This document shows, piece by piece, positions 1 through 9,217 of a stretch of DNA of 64,000 nt. The position numbers and the translations under genes are program-made. Position 1 is the first letter of the stretch, and each line of letters opens with the position of its first letter. Below the pieces are notes generated by a model. The model worked only from the letters and a program-made list of their open reading frames with translations, did not search any database and was not told where the DNA came from. Source of the DNA: Treponema bryantii (GTDB lineage Bacteria; Spirochaetota; Spirochaetia; Treponematales; Treponemataceae); NCBI RefSeq assembly GCF_900113965.1, contig NZ_FORI01000004.1, forward strand, positions 62,001 through 126,000. Reading direction: 5' to 3'.

Positions 1-1230
1 CTTTACGGAAATCTTTCTGCATTGCTTCTTTCAATCGTATTGTCTATCGGAGTTTTGTGTGCAACTAACTGGCAGATTCCAACCTTCCTTTTGACACTTG
101 CATCTTCACTTACAGCTGCCGCAATTGTTCGTAAAATTGAACGCCGTCTGGACCTTGTTTTTGCAGGTCTTATGATTGCTGTTTTCAATATTGTTTACGT
201 TCTTTTGTTCTCTGTAATCTTTAATGAAACTTTTGAAGAGCTTCCAAAGCTGATGATTGGCCTTGCCATCAATGGCTTCCTTTCTGGTATTTTAACTTTA
301 GGTTTCCTGACACCGCTCGAAATCATGCTTAATACAGCTTCTGTTTTCCGTCTTATGGATTTGAGTGATACAAATACTCCTATCTTTAAGCAGATGCAGA
401 TTCAGGCAAATGGAACTTACAATCACTCTATGATGGTTGCACAGCTTGCAGAAGTCGGTTGTCGTGAAATTGGCGCTAACTCACTTCTTGCCCGTGTTGG
501 TGCTTACTATCATGATATTGGAAAGATGGATCAGAGCGAGTACTTTGTAGAAAATCAGGTAAACGGAATGGAAAATAAACATAACGACCTGAACCCGACT
601 CTTTCTGCATCTGTTATTAAAAGCCATGTTCGTAAGGGAGTTGAAAAAGCACGCCAGCTTCATCTTCCACAGGCTGTAATTGATATTATCGCTGAACACC
701 ACGGAAACAGTATCATCACTTATTTCTATAATAATGCGAAAGAAAAAGATCCTTCTCTTGATGAAGATGATTTCAGATACCCGGGCATTCCACCTGTTAC
801 AAAAGAGTCTGCAGTTGTAATGCTTGCAGATACTGTTGAAGCTGCCTGCCATACTCTTGAAAATCCGACATCTCCACGCCTTGAGAAATTCATCACAATT
901 CTTATTAATCAGAAAATGGAATTGAAACAGCTTGATAACTGTGACCTTACCTTCCATGATATTTCAAGAATTAAGGCTGCGTTTGTAAACCTTCTTACAG
1001 GTTACTATCACAATAGAATTAAATATCAGAATCAACAGGATCCTGATGAAGCTCCGGCAAAAACAGAAGAAGCTCCTGCAGCAGAAGCACCAAAGGCTGC
1101 CGCTAAAGAGCCTGCAAAACCTGCTGTAAAAGAAGCTCCAAAGGCTCCTGCAAAAGAAGCCGCTGCTCCAAAAGCCACTGCTGAGAAAAAGGCATCGGCC
1201 GCAGCAAAAACAGTAAAGGAAAAGAAATGA
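1..1230 (+). CDS. PgpH-like 7TM-HD domain phosphodiesterase, C-terminal part
   Basis: The reading frame is open from the first base, so the gene starts left of the window; about 409 residues are visible. The first ~100 visible residues are a run of hydrophobic membrane segments. A cytoplasmic HD domain follows, with a histidine at nt 424, the HD pair at nt 511-516 and an EHHG motif near nt 694. By family (7TM-HD, Listeria PgpH) this would hydrolyse cyclic di-AMP; the substrate is inferred, not shown. The last ~60 residues are an Ala/Lys/Pro/Glu-rich low-complexity tail that is not part of the catalytic fold. The stop overlaps the ybeY start by four bases, so translation is probably coupled. 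Confidence 0.85.
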   Translation, partial: LYGNLSALLLSIVLSIGVLCATNWQIPTFLLTLASSLTAAAIVRKIERRLDLVFAGLMIAVFNIVYVLLFSVIFNETFEELPKLMIGLAINGFLSGILTLGFLTPLEIMLNTASVFRLMDLSDTNTPIFKQMQIQANGTYNHSMMVAQLAEVGCREIGANSLLARVGAYYHDIGKMDQSEYFVENQVNGMENKHNDLNPTLSASVIKSHVRKGVEKARQLHLPQAVIDIIAEHHGNSIITYFYNNAKEKDPSLDEDDFRYPGIPPVTKESAVVMLADTVEAACHTLENPTSPRLEKFITILINQKMELKQLDNCDLTFHDISRIKAAFVNLLTGYYHNRIKYQNQQDPDEAPAKTEEAPAAEAPKAAAKEPAKPAVKEAPKAPAKEAAAPKATAEKKASAAAKTVKEKK

Positions 1231-1703
1231 ACAGAGTATATGTAGCAATGCAGGACGGTGTAGAAGAGCCCGACTGGTTAAACAATGTAGAACCTTTTGT
1301 TCAGAAGGCACTTTCTGAATTTAAGTTTGATGGTGAAGAAATCTCTATGCTTTTGTGCAACGACACATATATGCAGGAGCTCAATAAAACTTACCGCAAC
1401 ATTGACAGCACAACAGACGTGCTTTCTTTTGAAAATGATGAAGAATATGAGGATGAAGAAGGCAAGTGGAAATGTGTAGGTGATATTGTAATCAGCCTTG
1501 ATACTTTGCCTGTAAATGCCGATTATTTTGAAGAGAGCAGAAACGATGAACTTAAACGTCTTATTGTTCACGGACTTCTGCACCTGAACGGAATGGACCA
1601 CGGCGAAGAGCATATTGAAAAAGGTGCTGAGCCGGTTTGTGAAATGCTCGTTCTTCAGGAAAAAGTTTTAAATAAATTAAAGGATGAAAAAATAATAAAA
1701 TGA
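1227..1703 (+). CDS. ybeY: Endoribonuclease YbeY
   Basis: A 158-residue protein of normal family length. The zinc-binding signature HGLLHLNGMDH lies near residues 113-123, with the three histidines that coordinate the metal. YbeY is a single-strand-specific endoribonuclease in 16S rRNA 3'-end maturation and ribosome quality control. It overlaps both neighbours by four bases (ATGA), sitting between the HD phosphodiesterase and a CorC-like protein. A ybeY-corC pairing is common in bacteria and supports the call. Confidence 0.95.
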   Translation: MNRVYVAMQDGVEEPDWLNNVEPFVQKALSEFKFDGEEISMLLCNDTYMQELNKTYRNIDSTTDVLSFENDEEYEDEEGKWKCVGDIVISLDTLPVNADYFEESRNDELKRLIVHGLLHLNGMDHGEEHIEKGAEPVCEMLVLQEKVLNKLKDEKIIK

Positions 1704-2485
1704 GTTTTTTTAAGAAAAAGAAAAAGAATGCTGCAGAAGAAGCTGAAAGTATACAACAGGAAATATTAAACGAAGAAAAAAAAGACATGATTCAGGGTGT
1801 AGAGGATTTGTCAAAAACTTCTGTAAAAGAAGTTATGATTCCCCGCATCGACGTAGATTTTATTTCAAGCGATACACCACAGGAAGAACTCTTTACTAAA
1901 ATAGTTGCCAGCGGACATTCACGCTTTCCGCTTTATACAGATTCCATTGATAATGTAATTGGTGTTCTTTATGTAAAGGACATCATTAAATGTCTTGCCG
2001 AGAAAAAAGAAATCAATCTTACACAGATGGCCCGCAAGGCTTACTTTGTTCCAGAAAGCAAACGCATTGACTCGCTTCTTCGTGAGTTCCGCCGTCATCA
2101 TCTTCATATTGCAATTGCAATTGATGAATACGGTGGAGTTTCTGGTATTGTAACAATGGAAGATATTATTGAGGAAATTGTCGGCGATATTCAGGACGAG
2201 TTCGATAAAGAGCAGGAAGACATCTTAAAGGTAAGCGACAACGTATGGCTTTGTGATGCCCGCGTTGACCTTGATGATTTAAATGAAAGCCTTGAAGCAG
2301 AATTCCCTAACGAAGATTTTGATTCGCTCGGCGGTTTTGTATTTGATTTATTTGGTAAAGTTCCTGTAAAATATGAAAAGGTGAGCTGGAATGACTACGA
2401 CTTTATTGTTCAGGACATGGAAGGTCACCGAATCAACATGGTTAAAATTATAAAAAATACAGATGACGGAAAGGATGATGAGTAA
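1700..2485 (+). CDS. CorC/HlyC-type CBS domain protein
   Basis: A 261-residue soluble protein. It opens with a charged linker containing VKEVMIPRIDVDF near residues 40-55, the usual entry to this family. Two CBS repeats follow (second one near IAIDEYGGVSGIVTMEDII), then a C-terminal CorC/HlyC transporter-associated domain. There is no membrane domain, so it is the short CorC (YbeX) form rather than a full-length CNNM transporter. The E. coli homologue has been tied to Mg/Co efflux and to ribosome function; its role here is open. It overlaps ybeY by four bases and runs into the next gene's start region. Confidence 0.85.
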   Translation: MSFFKKKKKNAAEEAESIQQEILNEEKKDMIQGVEDLSKTSVKEVMIPRIDVDFISSDTPQEELFTKIVASGHSRFPLYTDSIDNVIGVLYVKDIIKCLAEKKEINLTQMARKAYFVPESKRIDSLLREFRRHHLHIAIAIDEYGGVSGIVTMEDIIEEIVGDIQDEFDKEQEDILKVSDNVWLCDARVDLDDLNESLEAEFPNEDFDSLGGFVFDLFGKVPVKYEKVSWNDYDFIVQDMEGHRINMVKIIKNTDDGKDDE

Positions 2486-4565
2486 AAAATTAGCAGGGGT
2501 TTTATTATCGTTGATTTTTGGATTTGTGGCAGGAGGTCTTTCGCCTCTGGCTGCTGCAGAATCAAAAAATGTTCTCAAGCTTTATAATGAGGCAGTAGAA
2601 CTTCAGAACGAAGAAAACTGGTATACTGCTTCTCAGTATTTTATTGAGGTTGTAAACTCAAACCCCGCTTTCAGTGATGCATGGTTCCGCCTTGCAGACT
2701 GTTCTTATCATCTTGGAGAATTTGACCTTGCCTTTCAGTATCTTGAGAGCGCAGAAAAATACGAAAAAGACAGAAGTGAAATTAAGAACCTTAAGGGAAT
2801 GATTCTTCTGGCACTTGGCCGTACAGATGAAGCCCGACAGATTTTCAACGAGGTTCTAAAAAAATACCCTAACGACATTGATGCACATTTTGGTCTTGCA
2901 GAAATTGAACTTTACGACGGAAAGTTTTCCGGAGCAGAAAATCAGTATGCAGAGGCTTTAAAGCGCCAGAATACTAACAGAAAAGCTTTGCTTTCGCTTG
3001 CTCTCGTATGTGCAGAAACAAAACGCTATACACAGTCAGAAAAATATTTGCGTCAGGCAATGCAGTATTATTCTGGAGAACCGGAAGTTCATTATCTTGC
3101 TGCAATAATATACACAATGAAAGGCGACTATAAGAGTGCTGAAAAGCATGCCCGCATTGCTGTTGAGATTCGTGGTGGTTATGAACAGGCTTACGAGCTT
3201 CTTGCTCAGATTGTTTACCTGCAGCACCGTTATAGCGAAGTAATTGACCTTTGTGATTTTATTATCAGCCGCAACCGCAATGCTTCTTCTGCCTGGTATC
3301 TTAAAGGTACAGCTCAGGCAAAACTTGGAAATGCAGAAGATGCAATTTCTACCTGGGATACCGGTTTGAATATAAATCCGCAGGATGAGCTTATGCGCAT
3401 GATGCTTGAGCTTACTGCAAAGAACGAACTTGATTTCGATGATGCCCGCAGAAAGCAGTGGGCTTCTTATCATCTTAATAATGCACGCCAGTACGACAGC
3501 CGTTATGACAAGGCAGGAAGTACTTATGAATATCAGCGTGCCCTTATGCTCGATCCTTCAAATACAGCGGCTCGTCTTGCTTATGCAGATATTCTTGAAT
3601 TGAACGGAATGCATGAGCTTTATCTTGATCAGTTAAAGTTTGTAAAGGAAAATTCTGAATCAGGCATTTCAACATCTCTTAGTGATACAATTGAAGCTTA
3701 TGATTCTCTTCTAAATAATACTCTTGCAAAAAGATGGAAGGTGGATGCGTTCTATCTGGATAAAATAAGATGGAACATTGCCGTATTCTACACAGAAAAT
3801 ACTTCTACCTTTAATCATGCAGATTCAGACAGACTTACAGCTCTTGCTTGCGGTGATGTGTTCAGTGGTGTTGCTATTACTTCTGTAAAAACTCAGGTAA
3901 CTCCTGTTTCTGGTTATGGCGAAGCCTTTAAGAATGCCCGTGCAAATAATTTTGATTACTTTATTATGGTTTCGCTTAGTGAAGGAGAAGATGATGTAAG
4001 CCTCAGCGCTACCATGTATTCTGGAAGAACCGGAACAGAAACCTTCAATGAAAAATATTACGCTACAGGAAACAACCGTTTTTCAACAGTACTCAGACGT
4101 TTCCGTAATTCAGTTCTGGAAAAGCTTACAGTACGCGGAAAAATTCTTCAGCGAAACGGTAAGACTGTACTTATAGATCTTGGCCGCTCTGAAAATATTA
4201 TTAAAGACGCAGAGTTTAAGATTGTTCGCAAGGGCGGTGTAAAAACTGCTGATGCGGGAAGCGGTCTTTTCTTTAGAGATGATGATGTTGTTGGTATGCT
4301 CGTTGTTACAGAAGCCGGAGAAGAGGTTTCTGAAGCAGTTATTACAAGCCATGGTTTTTATGACAGAATAAATGAAAATGATGAGCTTGTACTTGTAAGC
4401 ATGCCTGCTCAAAATACAGAAGCTGGAATGGATACTGTTCCAAATGCAGATGAAGAAGGTAACCCTGTTGTTAATAACAGCGTAAAGGGTGAGGAACTTG
4501 TCGCAGAAATCAAAAAGGCAGTAGAGAGACCGGCAATTATTGATTTATTGAGAAAGATAAGATAG
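2475..4565 (+). CDS. Secreted TPR-repeat protein
   Basis: About 696 residues. An N-terminal signal peptide (short basic start, hydrophobic stretch, Ala-rich end near AAAES) places it in the periplasm or at the envelope. Residues ~30-330 consist of tetratricopeptide repeats, typified by AWFRLADCSYHLGEFDLAFQY. The second half is a mixed alpha/beta region I do not recognise. Candidate starts are 2463, 2475 and 2478; GGAAAGG at 2468-2474 favours 2475 or 2478. It overlaps the end of the corC-like gene and is probably the last gene of the pgpH-ybeY-corC operon. TPR domains suggest scaffolding; the function is unknown. Confidence 0.8.
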   Translation: MMSKKLAGVLLSLIFGFVAGGLSPLAAAESKNVLKLYNEAVELQNEENWYTASQYFIEVVNSNPAFSDAWFRLADCSYHLGEFDLAFQYLESAEKYEKDRSEIKNLKGMILLALGRTDEARQIFNEVLKKYPNDIDAHFGLAEIELYDGKFSGAENQYAEALKRQNTNRKALLSLALVCAETKRYTQSEKYLRQAMQYYSGEPEVHYLAAIIYTMKGDYKSAEKHARIAVEIRGGYEQAYELLAQIVYLQHRYSEVIDLCDFIISRNRNASSAWYLKGTAQAKLGNAEDAISTWDTGLNINPQDELMRMMLELTAKNELDFDDARRKQWASYHLNNARQYDSRYDKAGSTYEYQRALMLDPSNTAARLAYADILELNGMHELYLDQLKFVKENSESGISTSLSDTIEAYDSLLNNTLAKRWKVDAFYLDKIRWNIAVFYTENTSTFNHADSDRLTALACGDVFSGVAITSVKTQVTPVSGYGEAFKNARANNFDYFIMVSLSEGEDDVSLSATMYSGRTGTETFNEKYYATGNNRFSTVLRRFRNSVLEKLTVRGKILQRNGKTVLIDLGRSENIIKDAEFKIVRKGGVKTADAGSGLFFRDDDVVGMLVVTEAGEEVSEAVITSHGFYDRINENDELVLVSMPAQNTEAGMDTVPNADEEGNPVVNNSVKGEELVAEIKKAVERPAIIDLLRKIR

Positions 4566-4569
4566 AAAA

Positions 4570-5445
4570 TTAGATTCTATCCAGCGACGCTTCCAGCCAT
4601 TTCTGAGAAAGGGTTGGGAAAGCCTGCTGAACTTTTACAAAACTCTTAACAGCTTCTTCATAATCATGATTAAAATACTGTGACTCGCCAAGGTAGAAAT
4701 AAGCACGGTTTCTTGTTTCATCACTGATATTTGTTCCAATCAGATTATTGAGCTTATCAACTGTTTCCTTGTATTTTTTTGTAACAAAGGAAGTTTTAAG
4801 AATCTCAAAAAGAAGGTATGCATCTCCTCCATCTGGAGAAACTAAATCTTCTTCAAAAATATATGGAGTAAGAACGGCTGCTTTAGAAGGCTTTCTGTTT
4901 CCGCCGGTAAGACTTGAAACCTTTGATGCTGTATTGTCCGAAACAAGAGGTTCTGCGCCAACACCTTCAATAATATCAAGATAAGGAAGAGGAGTTTTAC
5001 GCAAAGTTCCGTCAGGGTAAACAGTTTCGTAATCCTTTTTTGCAGGCGGTTCAGAAGCGGATTTTTTTGCATTTAGATGAACGCCGGTTACTGTAGAATT
5101 GAAAGAAAGTAAAACTACATCATAAGGGCCTTTATCTGTTTCTGAAATTACGGTGTAAAAATAGTCGCGGAGGTCTTCTACCTGGTCGGTGTAGCCCGAG
5201 CGGTCTGGAGTAAGGGTTGCAACCGGTTCAAGATCTTTAAGCTGGCTGTATGAAGTAATCTGCTCTGTTGTTCTGTAAAGAAGAAGATTGTATAAAGAAG
5301 GCTCTGGAGACTGTGGAAGCTGCCATGTTATACGGATTTTCTTGCCGTTTCCTGAGCGGGCCTGAATATCGCGAACAAGTGGGCGTTCTGCAAAGGCAAG
5401 AGCTGCAATGAGAGTCAAAAAAATCGAGCAAATAGTTTTCTTCAT
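4570..5445 (-). CDS. Secreted protein with FN3-like domain and C-terminal TPR-like helices
   Basis: 291 residues from ATG 5445, which begins a clean signal peptide (MKKTICSIFLTLIAALAFA). A frame extension to 5496 exists but would bury the signal peptide and cross the promoter. Residues ~20-110 look like a fibronectin type III domain (KIRITWQLPQSP...), and the C-terminus resembles a tetratricopeptide pair (YFYLGESQYFNHDYEEAVKSF). The gene converges on the upstream TPR gene with only four bases between the stops. A promoter ends seven bases before the ATG and no Shine-Dalgarno is visible. Function unknown; periplasmic binding or scaffolding is a guess. Confidence 0.75.
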   Translation of the reverse strand: MKKTICSIFLTLIAALAFAERPLVRDIQARSGNGKKIRITWQLPQSPEPSLYNLLLYRTTEQITSYSQLKDLEPVATLTPDRSGYTDQVEDLRDYFYTVISETDKGPYDVVLLSFNSTVTGVHLNAKKSASEPPAKKDYETVYPDGTLRKTPLPYLDIIEGVGAEPLVSDNTASKVSSLTGGNRKPSKAAVLTPYIFEEDLVSPDGGDAYLLFEILKTSFVTKKYKETVDKLNNLIGTNISDETRNRAYFYLGESQYFNHDYEEAVKSFVKVQQAFPTLSQKWLEASLDRI

Positions 5446-5452
5446 ATATATA

Positions 5453-5482
5453 ATAATAGCACGTAAAACACGGCAATGACAA
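5453..5482 (-). promoter_or_regulatory. Promoter for the FN3-like gene, predicted leaderless
   Basis: On the minus strand a -35 TTGTCA (5482-5477), an 18-nt spacer and a -10 TATTAT (5458-5453) are followed by seven bases and the ATG at 5445. Transcription should therefore start at or next to the start codon. The -35 box overlaps that of prfB on the other strand. Confidence 0.55.
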
Positions 5483-5504
5483 GTTTTGAAATTCATGCTA
5501 TTCT
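5476..5504 (+). promoter_or_regulatory. Promoter for prfB, predicted leaderless
   Basis: ATGACA (5476-5481), a 17-nt spacer and TATTCT (5499-5504) are followed by six bases and the prfB ATG at 5511. No Shine-Dalgarno fits in that space, so the mRNA would begin at the start codon. The -35 box overlaps the minus-strand -35 at 5477-5482, so two polymerases could not bind at once. Confidence 0.55.
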
Positions 5505-5510
5505 AAGCGT

Positions 5511-6648
5511 ATGTTAGAAGAAATTAAGTTACCGATTGAACAGTTGAGAGAAGAAATCATGAACGTTTGGGGGCGTCTTTGACTCTGCCGCAATTGAAAA
5601 AGCAATAGCAGAAAAAGAAAAGCTTACCGAAGCAGACGGCTTTTGGGATGATCATGAAGCCGCAGAAAAGGTGATGAGCCAGATCAGAAAGCTCAAGAAC
5701 CGAATAGAACCCTGGAAAAAAATCATTGCAGATATGGATGACCTCGAAGCCATGTATGAACTTGCTTCAGAATCTGGAGAAGCCAGTGACGAAGATGAAG
5801 TTCGCACAATGTATGAGGCCGCAAAACAGCAGTTTGACAAACTGAATGTATTAAATCTTCTTTCTGGCGAAGTTGACCAGAACGATGCCTTCCTTACAGT
5901 ACATGCAGGAGCTGGTGGTACAGAAGCCTGTGACTGGGCATTTATGCTCAGCCGTATGTATTTAAGATGGGCAGAACGCCACGGATATAAAACAGAAGTT
6001 GTTGATGAACTTGAAGCAGAAGGTGGAATCAAATCAATCACAATTCAGATTTGCGGAGACTTTGTTTACGGTTATCTGAAGGGCGAAGGTGGTATTCACC
6101 GCCTGGTACGTATTTCGCCGTTCGACGCTAATGCGCGCCGTCACACAAGTTTTGCATCGGTTTACGTTTATCCTGTTCTGGATGATACAATTGAAGTTGA
6201 CATTAAACCTGAAGACCTCCGTGTAGATACTTACCGTGCCGGTGGAAAGGGCGGACAGCACGTAAACAAAACAGACTCTGCCGTTCGCTTTACTCATATT
6301 CCAACCGGTATTGTTGTTGCCTGCCAGACAGAACGCAGCCAGCTGATGAATCGTCAGACCTGTATGAACATGCTTAAGGCAAGGCTTTACGAATACTACC
6401 GCGAACAGAAGGAAAAAGAGAACTCAAAGTTCATGGCAGAAAAAAAGGATATTTCTTTTGGAAGCCAGATCCGCTCTTATGTTTTCTGTCCTTATACAAT
6501 GGTAAAAGATCACCGCACCCGTTTCTCTGTTGGAAACATTCAGGCAGTAATGGACGGCGACCTCGATGATTTTATGAACGCATACCTTGTTGCAAAATGG
6601 AAGGGCCTTCCTATGGACGGCTCGGGGGATGATGACGAAGAGGTTTAG
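5511..6648 (+). CDS. prfB: Peptide chain release factor 2, with programmed +1 frameshift
   Basis: RF2 recognises UAA and UGA stop codons and triggers peptide release. The coding sequence is split: 23 codons from ATG 5511 to CTT 5577-5579, an in-frame UGA at 5580-5582, then the +1 frame from 5581 to the stop at 6648, giving about 378 residues. The shift site is the classic CTT-TGA-C preceded by a G-rich internal Shine-Dalgarno. The SPF codon-recognition tripeptide is near residue 201 and the catalytic GGQ (AGGKGGQHVNK) near 246, both as expected. The acidic C-terminal tail DDDEEV is short. No ribosome binding site precedes the ATG. Confidence 0.97.
5568..5583 (+). promoter_or_regulatory. prfB +1 ribosomal frameshift site
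   Basis: TGG-GGG-CGT-CTT-TGA-C: an internal Shine-Dalgarno-like G run three bases before the CTT slip codon, which is followed by UGA and C. This is the conserved autoregulatory element of bacterial RF2 genes: low RF2 slows termination at UGA and favours the +1 slip. Confidence 0.95.
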
Positions 6649-8317
6649 TGCGTTAATCCTTTATATGCTTCTCTGCAGTTCCTGCCTCTGCTTACCACTC
6701 TTTTGCGAGAGCGGTAAGTGGGTTATTGCCGCACAGAAATTTACAGCAGACGCAGGAACCCAGAAAGACGCTGTAAACGACACAACCGGAGAACTCTTAC
6801 CTTCTGATATTCTTGAGAAGATTGGTACTTCGGTTGTGCGTAACGTATTTCCAGAAGAACAGTTTGAACGTACAAAATATAAACTGCGTACTGAACGCCA
6901 GTCTTTGTTTTTGCAGCTGGCCGCAGAATATAAAAAAAGAGATTCCCTTGTTCTGAGTAATTATTCAGATTTTAAGCTTAAATCAGCGCTTTCTGATTCA
7001 AACAAAAAGATTAAAGATATTCAGAAAAAAATTGATGCTAATCTGGAATCCTTAAAAAAGGCTGAAGAAGAAAATCAGAAAAAGATGGCAGAAGTAGAAG
7101 CCGGAAACTTTTCTGAGAATAATCAGGATTCTGAACTTTTACGCTTCAAGAATCTTTTTAAGAATATTTTTAAGAAGGATGAAAGTTTAATCCAGAAAGA
7201 ACAGATTGCTTTTTACAAGGATAATTTTACAGAACTTTACCGTCCTTCAGAAGATATAAAAGATCTGGAAGTAACTGATCCTGTATTTTCTAAAAAGATT
7301 TCTGATGCTGGCATTAATACACTGCTTACAGGACACTTTTCTAAATACGGAGATTACATTTCTGTTTATGTAGATATGTATTCATTTCCAGGTGGAAGGA
7401 AAATCGGTTCAGTTGCAGAAGTTGGAATTGTTCAGGATCTAGAAATCTTAACTACAAGCATTGCAATGCAGCTCGTTCCACTGATTTCAAATTCTTTCCC
7501 TGTAAAATTACAGCTTACAATTACACCGGAAGAAGCCGTTGCTAAAACAGACATTTATATTGATGATGCGCTTCAGAAGGTTGAAGGCGGAAATATAATT
7601 ATTGATTCGGGCATTCATACAATTCAGTTTATTAGTGAAGGTTATAAAAACGCCGGAACAACTTATTCCTTTGAAGGAAACAGATCTTATAAGATCGAAG
7701 TAAATTTTGAAAAACCAAAATCAGGCTTTATTCAGGTGGGGTTAAGAAAACCTCTTGAAGGAGACATTCTGATGAACGGTGAACGTGCTTTAGAGATAGA
7801 CGGAAAAAAATCTCAGATTGCAATTAACGGAAAAGAGATTCTTGGAGAGTTTGTTTCTGAAAATGGTGAGACTGCATTTTTTTATATTCCAAAAAAACTT
7901 ACCTTTGACGGCAGTTATGTGACAATCAAACCAAAACCAATGGACAGAATGTCTTACATAGATAAACGCCGCAAAATAATGTATGCGTCTTACAGTGCAT
8001 TTATGGTTTCTTTAATTCCAACTTTTTATACTTACGGAAATTATTTGAACTATGTAGATTTGTATAAAAATTATCAGGTGGATTATGAAACTGCAAAACA
8101 GTGGCAGAACGCAACAAATATCACCAGAGCAATTTCAATAGGGCTTGGAGTTTTCTGGGGCTATGAGCTTGTAAGATATCTGATTGCAGCTAACTCAGTT
8201 CTTCCGCAGAATGCTCGACCTGGAGATTTATCACAATTTGAATTATACGTGCCTCCAGAACCTGGAGATGACTCTAACGATAATACAGAAAATAAAAATG
8301 GAGAAACAGAAAAATGA
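6632..8317 (+). CDS. Envelope protein with coiled coil, PEGA-like domain and C-terminal membrane segments
   Basis: About 561 residues from ATG 6632 (ATG 6629 is equally possible; a G run sits just before both). A Cys-rich hydrophobic signal sequence comes first, followed by a Lys/Glu-rich coiled coil (SNKKIKDIQKKIDANLES). A PEGA-like beta domain lies near residues 300-370 (DIYIDDALQKVEGGNIIIDS), and two hydrophobic segments lie near residues 455-530. The start overlaps the end of prfB and the stop overlaps ftsY by four bases. I do not recognise a named family; PEGA domains are usually surface or envelope modules. Confidence 0.75.
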   Translation: MTKRFSALILYMLLCSSCLCLPLFCESGKWVIAAQKFTADAGTQKDAVNDTTGELLPSDILEKIGTSVVRNVFPEEQFERTKYKLRTERQSLFLQLAAEYKKRDSLVLSNYSDFKLKSALSDSNKKIKDIQKKIDANLESLKKAEEENQKKMAEVEAGNFSENNQDSELLRFKNLFKNIFKKDESLIQKEQIAFYKDNFTELYRPSEDIKDLEVTDPVFSKKISDAGINTLLTGHFSKYGDYISVYVDMYSFPGGRKIGSVAEVGIVQDLEILTTSIAMQLVPLISNSFPVKLQLTITPEEAVAKTDIYIDDALQKVEGGNIIIDSGIHTIQFISEGYKNAGTTYSFEGNRSYKIEVNFEKPKSGFIQVGLRKPLEGDILMNGERALEIDGKKSQIAINGKEILGEFVSENGETAFFYIPKKLTFDGSYVTIKPKPMDRMSYIDKRRKIMYASYSAFMVSLIPTFYTYGNYLNYVDLYKNYQVDYETAKQWQNATNITRAISIGLGVFWGYELVRYLIAANSVLPQNARPGDLSQFELYVPPEPGDDSNDNTENKNGETEK

Positions 8318-9186
8318 AACAGTCGTTTGGTGAAAAATTAAAAGCTTTGTTTTCGAAAAGCAGCTCAATTAATGAAGACTTTTTTGAAGACCTTACAGAT
8401 ATGCTTGTTGAAGGAGATATCGGTGCAAAAACAGCCTTTGAGGTTGTAGATGAACTTGAATCAATCTGCGATAAAGAAAAAATAAATGATCAGGCTGGAA
8501 TTGTTGCAAAACTGAAAGAGCTTTTGTTAAGAGATGTACGCGCAGTTTCTCTTGCACCTGAAGCTGGAAAGCAGAATGTATGGATGATGCTTGGAGTTAA
8601 CGGAGTTGGTAAAACTACAACTGCTGCTAAGCTTGCAAAATATTTTAAGAATAACGGCACTGAAAATATTGTACTTGCAAGTGCAGATACTTTCCGCGCA
8701 GCTGCAATTGAACAGCTTGCTTTACACGGAGAGCGTCTTGGTGTTCGTGTTGTAAGCCATCAGCATGGATCAGATCCTTCTGCTGTTGTTTATGATGCAG
8801 CAGATGCTTTGAGAGCCAGTGGTCCTGGAATGGTAATTGCAGATACTGCAGGCCGTCTTCACAACAAAGAAAATCTTGTTCGTGAACTTCAGAAAATTGA
8901 CCGTACCTGTTCGCTCAAGGCTGATGAAGGCTGTTATAAAAAGATTCTTGTAATCGATGCAACCACAGGACAGAATGCTTTGCGCCAGGCAGAAGTGTTT
9001 AATGAAGCAGTAAAGATTGACGCAATCATAATGACAAAATATGACTCAACAGCAAAGGGCGGAGTTGCAGTTTCAATTGGCCGTGAACTTGGACTTCCTG
9101 TTGCTTTTGTATGTACCGGCGAAGCTTATGAAAACATTCAGCCGTTTAATGCAGAGTCATATATAGACGATTTTCTTACAATGTAA
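8314..9186 (+). CDS. ftsY: Signal recognition particle receptor FtsY
   Basis: 290 residues, a compact form without the long acidic A domain of E. coli FtsY. The NG domain is complete: an N-terminal helical bundle, then the G1 P-loop GVNGVGKTTTAAKLA near residue 95, the DTFRAAA motif, DTAGR (G3) and TKYDSTAKGG (G4). FtsY docks SRP-bound ribosomes at the membrane and exchanges the nascent chain to SecYEG in a GTP-dependent step. The ATG overlaps the preceding stop (ATGA), so it is translationally coupled to the PEGA-like gene. Confidence 0.96.
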   Translation: MKQSFGEKLKALFSKSSSINEDFFEDLTDMLVEGDIGAKTAFEVVDELESICDKEKINDQAGIVAKLKELLLRDVRAVSLAPEAGKQNVWMMLGVNGVGKTTTAAKLAKYFKNNGTENIVLASADTFRAAAIEQLALHGERLGVRVVSHQHGSDPSAVVYDAADALRASGPGMVIADTAGRLHNKENLVRELQKIDRTCSLKADEGCYKKILVIDATTGQNALRQAEVFNEAVKIDAIIMTKYDSTAKGGVAVSIGRELGLPVAFVCTGEAYENIQPFNAESYIDDFLTM

Positions 9187-9217
9187 CGGGTAAGGTAGCA
9201 AGGCTGTTTTATTAAAG

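Noticed and set aside
964-1311. Minus-strand Ser/Phe/Cys-rich frame over the PgpH tail
   Set aside because: It mirrors the low-complexity Ala/Lys tail and has no independent support.
5580-5582. prfB as a pseudogene because of its in-frame TGA
   Set aside because: The CTT-TGA-C site with an upstream G-rich Shine-Dalgarno is the standard RF2 programmed frameshift.
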